Shown here: piece by piece, positions 16,682-23,519 of the stretch
How the letters are laid out: each line of letters starts with the position of its first letter
Position numbering within the stretch: the stretch's first letter is position 1
Source of the DNA: an uncultured Clostridia bacterium
Lineage (GTDB): Bacteria; Bacillota; Clostridia; Christensenellales; UBA3700
Length of the DNA: 25,834 bases
Assembly: GCA_946623205.1 (NCBI GenBank)
Contig: CAMOQV010000009.1
Coordinates: forward strand, 1-25,834
Direction: 5' to 3'
Notes under the pieces: model-generated
The model's input: only the letters and a program-made list of their open reading frames with translations
Told to the model about the DNA's origin: nothing
Databases searched by the model: none
Made by a program: the position numbers and the translations under genes

Positions 16682-16731
16682 TGAAATGAAAAATTACAAT
16701 TAAAATTAACCACAAACACGCGTTTTTATTA

Positions 16732-16737
16732 TATAAT
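16732..16737 (+). promoter_or_regulatory. -10 element for the small membrane protein gene
   Basis: A perfect TATAAT lies 22 nt before the chosen ATG at 16760. No convincing -35 is seen at 16-18 nt spacing (TTAACC is 20 nt away), so the promoter is only partly supported. Confidence 0.4.
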
Positions 16738-16759
16738 TGATGTGCGTAAGGAAGAGGTT

Positions 16760-17200
16760 ATGAACTTAGCTAAAGTAATTAAATTGTTTATCCTAATCTT
16801 GTGGGCTATTACACTTGCACTATTAATTACAGGATTAATATTTTTGTTCTCAAATTTTGAGGACAACCAATTGTTTACAAGAATTGCTCTATCTTTAGCT
16901 GCAATGATGAGTATAATATCCCTTGCCTTCTCAATTTACGCAATGATTCAAAATAAAGAGTTTTCAAAAGATAAAGGCAAAGAAAAGCAAAATTTAAAAT
17001 TCAAATTAAAAACAATTAACGATCAAAACAAAAACTTATATGAAGATATTGTTAACCTAGCAAAAACAAATAATATTGAAATGTTAGATTTAGAATATGC
17101 AGAGTATGATTCACTAGAGCTTGCTAACCATTTTAATGAAGAATTAACGATGGAAAACGCGAGAATTAGAAGCGAAATCGAAGCCAAAAAACTAATTTAA
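16760..17200 (+). CDS. Small membrane protein with coiled-coil tail
   Basis: Protein of 146 aa, family not recognised. The ATG at 16760 was chosen over the in-frame GTG at 16742 because AAGGAAGAGG lies just before it. The TATAAT at 16732-16737 would also start RNA at about the GTG position. Two membrane helices (about 8-32 and 41-63) form a hairpin, so both ends are probably on the same side. The remaining about 80 residues are strongly charged and Lys/Glu/Asn-rich with heptad-like spacing (KFKLKTINDQNKNLYEDIVNL), suggesting a cytoplasmic coiled coil. It stands alone between glnS and the Rnf operon, and no terminator is visible after it. No function can be assigned. Confidence 0.72.
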   Translation: MNLAKVIKLFILILWAITLALLITGLIFLFSNFEDNQLFTRIALSLAAMMSIISLAFSIYAMIQNKEFSKDKGKEKQNLKFKLKTINDQNKNLYEDIVNLAKTNNIEMLDLEYAEYDSLELANHFNEELTMENARIRSEIEAKKLI

Positions 17201-17237
17201 TTTCAAATTCAAATTATCTAGATTTTATCGACATAAT

Positions 17238-17255
17238 TCGTTAAAAAGTTAACAT
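17238..17255. promoter_or_regulatory. Candidate Rex operator upstream of the Rnf operon
   Basis: TCGTTAAAAAGTTAACAT matches the Firmicutes Rex consensus TTGTTAA-N4-TTAACAA at 12 of 14 defined positions with the correct spacing. It lies 21 bp upstream of the -35 of the Gx-rnf promoter. Rex is the NADH/NAD+-sensing repressor of fermentation and redox genes. The match is seen in the sequence, and the binding is inferred. Confidence 0.55.
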
Positions 17256-17276
17256 ACTTTTTTGCCCCTTTTAGTA

Positions 17277-17305
17277 TTGACTTTGTGCGCACATGCGTGG
17301 ATAAT
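17277..17305 (+). promoter_or_regulatory. Promoter of the Gx-rnf operon
   Basis: -35 TTGACT (17277-17282), 17-nt spacer and -10 GATAAT (17300-17305). The spacer contains the perfect 10-bp palindrome TGTGCGCACA (17284-17293). AAGGGG (17322-17327) precedes the ATG at 17332. Confidence 0.72.
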
Positions 17306-17331
17306 AATAAAGGTACGATTCAAGGGGAATT

Positions 17332-17898
17332 ATGAATACAGAATCAAAAAAACCGACGTTAAGCGCCAAGCGTGTTGCCACACTTGGCATATTGACAGCG
17401 CTAAGTTTAATATCGTTTATCCTAGAGAGCTTATTGCCACCATTGTTTTTACCTGGTGCAAAAATAGGTTTATCTAATATTTTCACATTAATAACTTTAT
17501 TTATGTTTGGACCAATCGATGCAATCATCTTGATTGTTGTCAGAACTACTCTTGGAGCATTAATCGTTGGAAATTTAGTATCTCTTGTTTATTCCCTATT
17601 AGCTGGAGTTATTTCTTTAATATTCGCTATTGGATTAATTCAACTAGTTTACCCAAGAATATCTCTTGTTTCAATAAGCATTACATCAGCAGTTATTCAT
17701 AACATCGTACAAGTGTTGGTGTTCTGTTTAATGGTACAAAATTCATATATGATCTCTTATTTGCCATATTTTGCATTAATTGGCATAGCAAGCGGTCTAA
17801 TTGTAGGAACTTTGGTTTATTTGATTATTCATAAAGTTCCTATTTCTTATTTCGACAAAATAATAAATGATAAATACAAAGTGAAGGAGCAGGTATGA
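17332..17898 (+). CDS. Gx transporter family / heptaprenyl diphosphate synthase component I-like membrane protein
   Basis: Protein of 188 aa with about five or six membrane helices. The opening (AKRVATLGILTALSLISFILES), the LPGAKIGLSNIFTLI stretch (41-55) and the following Gly-rich helices are typical of the Pfam Hpre_diP_synt_I family, also called Gx transporter family. Despite the name, no prenyl synthase motifs are present. The fold resembles small substrate-binding (S-component-like) membrane proteins, and the substrate is unknown. In many clostridial genomes this gene accompanies ApbE, NusG-domain-II and Rnf genes. It is the first gene of the rnf operon and overlaps rnfC by 4 nt (ATGA), so it is probably functionally tied to the complex or to its cofactors. 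Confidence 0.85.
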   Translation: MNTESKKPTLSAKRVATLGILTALSLISFILESLLPPLFLPGAKIGLSNIFTLITLFMFGPIDAIILIVVRTTLGALIVGNLVSLVYSLLAGVISLIFAIGLIQLVYPRISLVSISITSAVIHNIVQVLVFCLMVQNSYMISYLPYFALIGIASGLIVGTLVYLIIHKVPISYFDKIINDKYKVKEQV

Positions 17899-19211
17899 TA
17901 AAGAACGGAAAATACTTTTCGCGTGGCATCCATATTCCTGATAAGAAGTACTTATCTAAGGATATTCCTATAAGGGAAATGGAAACTCCAAGTGTTGTTG
18001 CCATATCTTTAGGCCAACACATTGGTAAGCCAGCTGTTCCTACAGTTCAAGTTGGAGATAGAGTTCTTCAAGGGCAACTGATAGGAAAAGCAGACGGGTT
18101 TGTCTCTGCTAACATTTACGCCTCAGTTTCAGGAACGGTCCTTGCAATTGAGAAACACCGTAACGTAAATGGAGCAATGATAGACCACGTTGTAATTGAA
18201 AATGATTTCAAATACGAAGATGTCGTATTGGAACCATTAGCAGATCGTGAGCCAGAAACAATTAAGGCTCGTATTGCAGAAGCAGGTCTAGTTGGTATGG
18301 GCGGCGCAGGCTTCCCTACTATTGTTAAGCTATCTCCAAAAACACCAGTCGATACTTTAATTATCAATGGTGCTGAATGTGAGCCATACTTAACTTGCGA
18401 CTACAGATTAATGCTTGAAAAAACAGAAGAAGTCCTAAAAGGTATCAAATTATTAGCAAAGGCCATCAATGTTAAAAACATATTAGTTGGTATCGAAGCT
18501 AATAAACCAGACGCAATTGAAAGATTTGGAAAAGATCCAGACATTACAGTTGTAGTTTTAAAGAAAGCATACCCAATGGGTTCAGAAAAGCACTTAATCT
18601 ATTGCTGCACAGGAAGAAAGGTTCCTCTTGGAAAACTTCCATCTGATGCAGGTATCGTTGATTTGAACTTGGCGACAGCATATGCAACATATGAAGCAGT
18701 AGAACTAAATAAGCCTCTTTATGAAAGATTTATGACCGTATCTGGAGAAGGCTTTAATCAACCAATGAACTTAAAGGTAAAGATTGGAACTAGAATCGAT
18801 GACATCGTAAATTATTGCGGTGGACTAAAAGATGATGCAGCTTACCTAGTTCAAGGTGGTCCTATGATGGGTCCTACAATGATATCTACAGATATCTATA
18901 CAACAAAGACAACATCAGGACTTTTAGCCTTAACTATAAAAGATGTAAACGTTTCAAATCCTACACCTTGTATTAATTGCGGAAGATGCGCTTCAGTTTG
19001 CCCAATGCATCTTCTTCCAATGCAAATAGATTTCTATACACTTGCTGGAGATTATGAAAAAGCGGATTCTGTTGGCGGAGTTATGAACTGTATCTCTTGT
19101 GGATGCTGTACATATGTGTGCCCTGCTAAAAGATCTTTAGTTCAAAGTATTGCTCTTGCAAAAGGAAAAATTATGGCAATGAGAAAAGCTCAACAAGGAG
19201 GTGGAAAATAA
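17895..19211 (+). CDS. rnfC: Rnf complex subunit RnfC
   Basis: Protein of 438 aa, the peripheral NADH-side subunit of the ferredoxin:NAD+ oxidoreductase that couples electron transfer to Na+ or H+ export. It contains the nucleotide/FMN loop GMGGAGFPT (134-142) and the NGAECEPYLTCDYR segment of the 51-kDa Complex I-like fold. Near the C-terminus are two [4Fe-4S] motifs: C359, C362, C365, C369 and C399, C402, C405, C409. The length fits the short clostridial form without the extended tail of the proteobacterial RnfC. It overlaps the Gx gene by 4 nt and rnfD by 1 nt. Confidence 0.97.
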   Translation: MIKNGKYFSRGIHIPDKKYLSKDIPIREMETPSVVAISLGQHIGKPAVPTVQVGDRVLQGQLIGKADGFVSANIYASVSGTVLAIEKHRNVNGAMIDHVVIENDFKYEDVVLEPLADREPETIKARIAEAGLVGMGGAGFPTIVKLSPKTPVDTLIINGAECEPYLTCDYRLMLEKTEEVLKGIKLLAKAINVKNILVGIEANKPDAIERFGKDPDITVVVLKKAYPMGSEKHLIYCCTGRKVPLGKLPSDAGIVDLNLATAYATYEAVELNKPLYERFMTVSGEGFNQPMNLKVKIGTRIDDIVNYCGGLKDDAAYLVQGGPMMGPTMISTDIYTTKTTSGLLALTIKDVNVSNPTPCINCGRCASVCPMHLLPMQIDFYTLAGDYEKADSVGGVMNCISCGCCTYVCPAKRSLVQSIALAKGKIMAMRKAQQGGGK

Positions 19212-20209
19212 TGGATACAGTTATCATTAACTCGACACCTCACATTAGATCTCCTCGTACTACAAAGCACATAATGCTAGATGTTGTTATAGCATTACTT
19301 CCTGCTTGTATTATGGGTTGTATCTATTTTGGATGGTCAGCTCTTTTAGTATTAGCTCTATCTTCTATCAGTGCTGTTGCTACTGAAGTTGTATGGAAAC
19401 TATGCCAAAAGAAAAACTTCAAACAAATTCTAAACGAGTTTGACTACACTTCTTGTATTACTGGTCTTTTGATTGGTATGTGTATGTCAAGTTCTGTTAA
19501 ATGGTATGTACCAATTCTTGCATCTGTATTCGCTATTTCTATTGTAAAGATGTTATTTGGAGGTACAGGTAAGAACATTGTTAACCCAGCTATCGTTGGT
19601 AGAATCTTTGCATTTATGTCATTCACAACAATTATGAATGATTTTGCTACAGAGTTAACAAATGGAACAGTTGTTTCTGGAGCTACAACTCTAACTAACC
19701 TACTTAAAGGTACAGCATCAGATTTAACTCTTGGCCAAATGTTCTTAGGAATTAATATGGCAGGATGTATTGGTGAAACATGTAAACTTGCTCTAGTTGT
19801 TGGCGGTATCTACTTAGTTGTAAGAAAAGTTATTGATATTCGTTGGCCAGTTATTTATATAGTTACAACAGGTTTAATTTCTGCTGCCCTATATAAAGAT
19901 ATTGCAATGTTTATGCCAAGCATCTTAACCGGTGGCTTATTCTTAGGTGCTATCTTTATGGCAACAGATTATGTTACATCTCCAAACAACAAATATGCTT
20001 GCTATGCATATTATCTATGTTTAGGTATTTTAACAGCAATCTTAAGATATGCAACACAAATGGAAGTCGTAAGTTTCTGTATCTTGATTATGAACTTATT
20101 CGTTCCTATATTTAATAAGTTCTTCAAGCCACGTCCATTTGGTTCAAAACCAATTAAAGATGTTATTAAAGATTTCTTTGCTAAATTCGCAAAGAAGAAG
20201 GAGGTTTAG
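19211..20209 (+). CDS. rnfD: Rnf complex subunit RnfD
   Basis: Protein of 332 aa with about nine to ten membrane helices, homologous to NqrB. It carries covalently bound FMN and lies in the ion-translocating membrane core. The flavin attachment motif SGAT lies at 156-159 with T159 as the acceptor, in the context TVVSGATTL, and GGLFLGAIFMATDYVTSP (241-258) is a family signature. The canonical Asp three residues before the SGAT serine is Thr here (T153). The start overlaps the rnfC stop (TAATG). An AGGAGG site at its 3' end serves rnfG. Confidence 0.96.
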   Translation: MDTVIINSTPHIRSPRTTKHIMLDVVIALLPACIMGCIYFGWSALLVLALSSISAVATEVVWKLCQKKNFKQILNEFDYTSCITGLLIGMCMSSSVKWYVPILASVFAISIVKMLFGGTGKNIVNPAIVGRIFAFMSFTTIMNDFATELTNGTVVSGATTLTNLLKGTASDLTLGQMFLGINMAGCIGETCKLALVVGGIYLVVRKVIDIRWPVIYIVTTGLISAALYKDIAMFMPSILTGGLFLGAIFMATDYVTSPNNKYACYAYYLCLGILTAILRYATQMEVVSFCILIMNLFVPIFNKFFKPRPFGSKPIKDVIKDFFAKFAKKKEV

Positions 20210-20211
20210 TC

Positions 20212-20763
20212 ATGACTGTTAAACAATTCCTTCAATCTAAAATCTTTAAATGTATTATCGTATTGCTTTGCATAGCACTTGTTTCTGGCGGATTATTAGC
20301 AATCCTAAACGACCTTTGGGCTGTATCTCCAGAAGAATTAATACAAAGAGGTATTAAGTCAGTTTGTGGTGACGGCGTTAACCTTGAGAAGGTTTGTGAT
20401 ATCAACAAAGACTATGCATCAACAAACGATGGTACAGTTCAACAAGTATTACTTTTAGACACAGGCGACTATCTAGTTAAAGCTCAAGGAAAACATGGTT
20501 TCCAAGAAGGTAATGTATCTTGCTATATATTATTCCATCTAGAAGATAGTGTTTATAAAGTTCAAAAGGTTTCTATTGCAGATTATTCATCAAGCCAAAC
20601 ACTTATGAGTAAAATAACAGATTCTGGACTTGCTAAATTCATTGGCCTAAGTTCAGAAGCAACAATGAAACCAAGCGAAATAGCAACAGGCGCTTCTTAT
20701 TCTTCAACAGCTATTAAGAATGCAGTTAACGTTGCTATTGCATACATGCAAACTATGAATTAA
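20212..20763 (+). CDS. rnfG: Rnf complex subunit RnfG
   Basis: Protein of 183 aa, slightly short for the family. One N-terminal membrane helix (about 12-33) anchors an extracytoplasmic FMN-binding domain homologous to NqrC. The flavinylation motif appears as E156-I-A-T-G-A-S162, followed by YSSTAIKNAVN, the usual helix after the motif. Most family members have D..(S/T)GAT, so both the Asp (here Glu) and the acceptor Thr (here Ser162) are altered. FMN would be attached by an ApbE transferase such as the one at 23519-24646. A good AGGAGG site precedes the ATG, 2 nt after the rnfD stop. Confidence 0.93.
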   Translation: MTVKQFLQSKIFKCIIVLLCIALVSGGLLAILNDLWAVSPEELIQRGIKSVCGDGVNLEKVCDINKDYASTNDGTVQQVLLLDTGDYLVKAQGKHGFQEGNVSCYILFHLEDSVYKVQKVSIADYSSSQTLMSKITDSGLAKFIGLSSEATMKPSEIATGASYSSTAIKNAVNVAIAYMQTMN

Positions 20764-20774
20764 GGAGGGCTAAT

Positions 20775-21473
20775 ATGACAGGTCAAAAATTTAAAGAAAT
20801 CGCAAAGAATGGCGTTTTAGTAAACAATCCTACTTTTAGACTAGTTCTTGGTACTTGTCCTACTCTAGCCATTTCTTCATCAGTATTTAACTCTCTTGGT
20901 ATGGGTCTTGCTGTTACATTTATTTTAATATGCTCTAACGCAATCATCTCAGCACTAAGAAAAGTTATTCCAAACGAAGTTAGAATTCCGGCATTTATTT
21001 TGATTATTGCTACATTCGTAACCGTTGTTAGAATGTTCCTATATAAATATGTTCCGGCACTATACACATCACTCGGTGTATTCTTACCATTAATCGTTGT
21101 TAACTGTATTATTTTAGGAAGAGCAGAAAGCTTTGCTTCTAAAAATCCTGTTTTAGATTCGGCAGCAGATGGTTTATTTACAGGTTTAGGATTTACTCTA
21201 GCCATTACACTTATGGGTTTAATAAGAGAAGTTCTAGGCGCTGGCAGCATCTTAGGCTACAAGCTATGGGATTTTTCAATTGATTTCTTCGGAAACACAG
21301 CTGGAGCATTCTTGGTATATGGTTTAATGATTGCTGGATTCAATGCTCTATATGAGAAATTTGAAAACAAGAGAAAACGTAAAAACTACATCGAAGAGAT
21401 GCAAGCATCATCTTTGGCAATTCAAGCTAAAGAAAATGAACCTGCAAGCAATGCAGATGTAAAGGAGGCATAA
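20775..21473 (+). CDS. rnfE: Rnf complex subunit RnfE
   Basis: Protein of 232 aa with six membrane helices, homologous to NqrD. RnfE and RnfA form an inverted pair of half-channels in the membrane and share a central iron site held by cysteines. Seen here are the early LGTCPTLA (C28) and the mid-protein IVVNCIILGRAE, which match those conserved cysteine positions. The C-terminal 35 residues are a charged cytoplasmic tail ending near DVKEA, whose codons include the AGGAGG site for rnfA. The start is fixed by TAAGGAGGGC just upstream, 11 nt after the rnfG stop. Confidence 0.96.
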   Translation: MTGQKFKEIAKNGVLVNNPTFRLVLGTCPTLAISSSVFNSLGMGLAVTFILICSNAIISALRKVIPNEVRIPAFILIIATFVTVVRMFLYKYVPALYTSLGVFLPLIVVNCIILGRAESFASKNPVLDSAADGLFTGLGFTLAITLMGLIREVLGAGSILGYKLWDFSIDFFGNTAGAFLVYGLMIAGFNALYEKFENKRKRKNYIEEMQASSLAIQAKENEPASNADVKEA

Positions 21474-21474
21474 T

Positions 21475-22086
21475 ATGACAGCATTTTTAATTATTATAGT
21501 TGCAGCCTTTATTAATAACGCAGTTTTGGTTCAATGCTATGGTATTTGTCCATTCTTAGGAGTTTCTAAGAAAATGGGTAATGCACTTGGCATGGGACTT
21601 GCCGTTACACTTGTTATGGCTATTACTTGTTTGGTTACATTCCCAATTTACAATTATGTATTAATTCCATTGGGAATTGAATATCTTGAAATCATTGTAT
21701 TCATTTTCGTAATTGCTGCCCTAGTACAAATGCTAGAAAAAGTAATTAAGAAGTTTATGCCACCTCTATATAATGCGATGGGTATTTACCTTCCATTAAT
21801 TACAACAAACTGTGCAGTACTTGGTGTTGCAGAAACAGTTATGGATACAACAGCAATGGAAACAATATTCCATTTAGCAGAAGGCTCATTCCATGTAGGA
21901 CATGCCGTATTATATGGTATATTCTTAGGACTTGGCTTCACTCTTGCAATTTGCTTGATGGCAGGTTTAAGAGAAAAAGTAGACAACCTTGAGATGAATA
22001 AGCACTTAAAAGGCTTCACTATCACAATGGCAACTGCTTCATTTATGGCTATGGCATTCTATGTATTTGCCTTAGTTCAAATATAG
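21475..22086 (+). CDS. rnfA: Rnf complex subunit RnfA
   Basis: Protein of 203 aa with six membrane helices, homologous to NqrE and structurally inverted relative to RnfE. The conserved cysteines lie in VQCYGICPFLGVSKK (C21, C25) and in ITTNCAVLGVAE. They fit the iron site shared with RnfE at the middle of the membrane. The ATG at 21475 is one base after the rnfE stop, and its AGGAGG site lies inside the rnfE coding end, coupling the two subunits. Length and motif order are standard. Confidence 0.97.
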   Translation: MTAFLIIIVAAFINNAVLVQCYGICPFLGVSKKMGNALGMGLAVTLVMAITCLVTFPIYNYVLIPLGIEYLEIIVFIFVIAALVQMLEKVIKKFMPPLYNAMGIYLPLITTNCAVLGVAETVMDTTAMETIFHLAEGSFHVGHAVLYGIFLGLGFTLAICLMAGLREKVDNLEMNKHLKGFTITMATASFMAMAFYVFALVQI

Positions 22087-22096
22087 GAGGTGCAAT

Positions 22097-22972
22097 ATGT
22101 TTGATTATTTATTAAGCGCTTCTATTCAATGGGATAAAGTTGGTATTGTATTAGGCCTTATCGCTGGCATCGCAGTTGTTCTTGCTATAGCAATTTTGAT
22201 TGTTACTAAAGTATGCCACATCACAGAAGATGAAAAGGTATTAAAAGTTATTGAACACTTAGCAGGTGCTAACTGCGGAGGTTGCGGTTTCTCTGGATGT
22301 GAAGGATTCGCAAAAGGATTATGCTCTGGTAAAGCTTGTCTAAATGACTGTAAGGTAACAAGCAACGAAGAAAAAGCAAAGATCGCTGAAATCGCTCATT
22401 TGGAATTCTCTGCAGAATCTCCAACTGTTGCGGTAGTTAGATGTAATGGCGGTGATGCTGCTCAAAACAAATTTGACTACATTGGAAATCAAGATTGTGT
22501 AAGCGAAATGCTATTCCACAGCGGTCAAAAAGTCTGCACTACTGCATGTCTTGGACTTGGCTCTTGTACAAAGGTATGTCCACAAGGCGCAATCAAAGTT
22601 ATAGACAAGAAAGCCGTTGTTGATCCAAGCATTTGTACATCATGCGGTAATTGTATTAAAACTTGCCCACGTGTATGTATTGAAAGAATTCCAGCAACAG
22701 CTCCTGTATATGTTGCTTGCCATTCACACTGCAAAGGTAAAGAAGTTATGGGTCAATGCTCTAACGGATGTATTGCTTGTGGCCTATGCGCTAGAAACTG
22801 CCCACAAAAGGCAATTGAAATGGTAGATAACTTACCTGTTATTGACTATACAAAGTGTACAGGTTGCAAGACTTGTGTTGCTAAATGTCCAAAACATGTT
22901 ATCAAAGTTCATGGAGAAATTCTATCTTTAGAAAAAGCTAAAGAAGTAGATAAAGCAAACAAGAAAGGCTGA
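22097..22972 (+). CDS. rnfB: Rnf complex subunit RnfB (polyferredoxin)
   Basis: Protein of 291 aa that accepts electrons from ferredoxin. A membrane helix (about 15-38) is followed by the Fe-S domain C60-G-G-C63-x4-C68 with C76. Ferredoxin-type clusters then come from C147/C151/C157/C161, C180/C183/C186/C190, C221/C225/C228/C231/C235 and C254/C257/C260/C264. That gives four 4Fe-4S motifs beyond the first. The basic Lys-rich tail ends at 291. AGGAGG precedes the ATG. It is the last gene of the operon and is followed by a bidirectional terminator. Gene order C-D-G-E-A-B is the one seen in acetogens and clostridia. Confidence 0.97.
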   Translation: MFDYLLSASIQWDKVGIVLGLIAGIAVVLAIAILIVTKVCHITEDEKVLKVIEHLAGANCGGCGFSGCEGFAKGLCSGKACLNDCKVTSNEEKAKIAEIAHLEFSAESPTVAVVRCNGGDAAQNKFDYIGNQDCVSEMLFHSGQKVCTTACLGLGSCTKVCPQGAIKVIDKKAVVDPSICTSCGNCIKTCPRVCIERIPATAPVYVACHSHCKGKEVMGQCSNGCIACGLCARNCPQKAIEMVDNLPVIDYTKCTGCKTCVAKCPKHVIKVHGEILSLEKAKEVDKANKKG

Positions 22973-23001
22973 TTTTTGTAATTAGCAATCAAAACAAAAA
23001 G

Positions 23002-23025
23002 AGAGATGGATTAATTTCCATCTCT
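23002..23025. terminator. Bidirectional terminator between rnfB and the NusG-II/apbE operon
   Basis: AGAGATGGA (23002-23010) and TCCATCTCT (23017-23025) form a 9-bp stem with a 6-nt loop. It is followed by TATTTTAT on the plus strand and by CTTTTTGTTTT on the minus strand. It ends both convergent transcripts. Confidence 0.85.
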
Positions 23026-23045
23026 TATTTTATAAACCACATTTA

Positions 23046-23519
23046 TCATCCAATAACGGGATCTGGAATTTCAGATTTAGAAATTGCTCTTACGAACAAT
23101 TTGTGTGGTATGCAAATAATCGTATCCCCAGGTTTAGTTATTTTCATATGTGTACAATCTTTTGATATTGAACAATTTGCATCATCACATGTAACAACTC
23201 TATTATTTGCATCAATTCTTATAATATTAAAATCGTCAGAGCCTATTCCTTCTTTAAACTTAACAACATATACCTTATCTCCCTCTACACTATAAGATAT
23301 ATAATCTGAATTAATTTGCATTGATTCTTCGTTGAATTTATATAAGAATATTTCTTTACCATCATATTCCATAGATATAGCTTCTATTTCCTGATTAGAT
23401 TTTGGCAAAAGTATAACTAAAAACAAAACACCTATTAACACGATTAATATAGCATATATTAATATATCCCATTTTTTGAAAAACTTATTCTCTTTCTCTT
23501 GTGTTATTCTACTTGCCAT
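23046..23519 (-). CDS. NusG domain II-containing membrane protein
   Basis: Protein of 157 aa. One membrane helix (about 18-38) anchors a small beta-rich domain outside the membrane. The domain shows the pattern typical of stand-alone NusG-domain-II proteins: VVTCDDANCSISKDC (C111, C116, C122), then IICIPHKL (134-141, with C136). Despite the name it is not a transcription factor. The four cysteines suggest metal binding or a disulfide. Genes of this type often neighbour Rnf, Gx and ApbE genes in clostridia, so a role in assembly or cofactor supply of the Rnf complex is likely but unproven. Its ATG overlaps the apbE stop by one base. Confidence 0.82.
   Translation of the reverse strand: MASRITQEKENKFFKKWDILIYAILIVLIGVLFLVILLPKSNQEIEAISMEYDGKEIFLYKFNEESMQINSDYISYSVEGDKVYVVKFKEGIGSDDFNIIRIDANNRVVTCDDANCSISKDCTHMKITKPGDTIICIPHKLFVRAISKSEIPDPVIG

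Noticed and set aside
14996..16740. T-box riboswitch before glnS
   Set aside because: Only about 30 nt separate the promoter from the start codon, far too short for a T-box, and no T-box core sequence is present.
16741..16759. GTG at 16742 as the start of the small membrane protein
   Set aside because: The AAGGAAGAGG site lies after it, and the promoter TATAAT would place the RNA start at about this codon.
20783..21250. Minus-strand open frame of 155 codons opposite rnfE
   Set aside because: rnfE is unmistakable on the plus strand, and the antisense frame lacks a start context and recognisable features.
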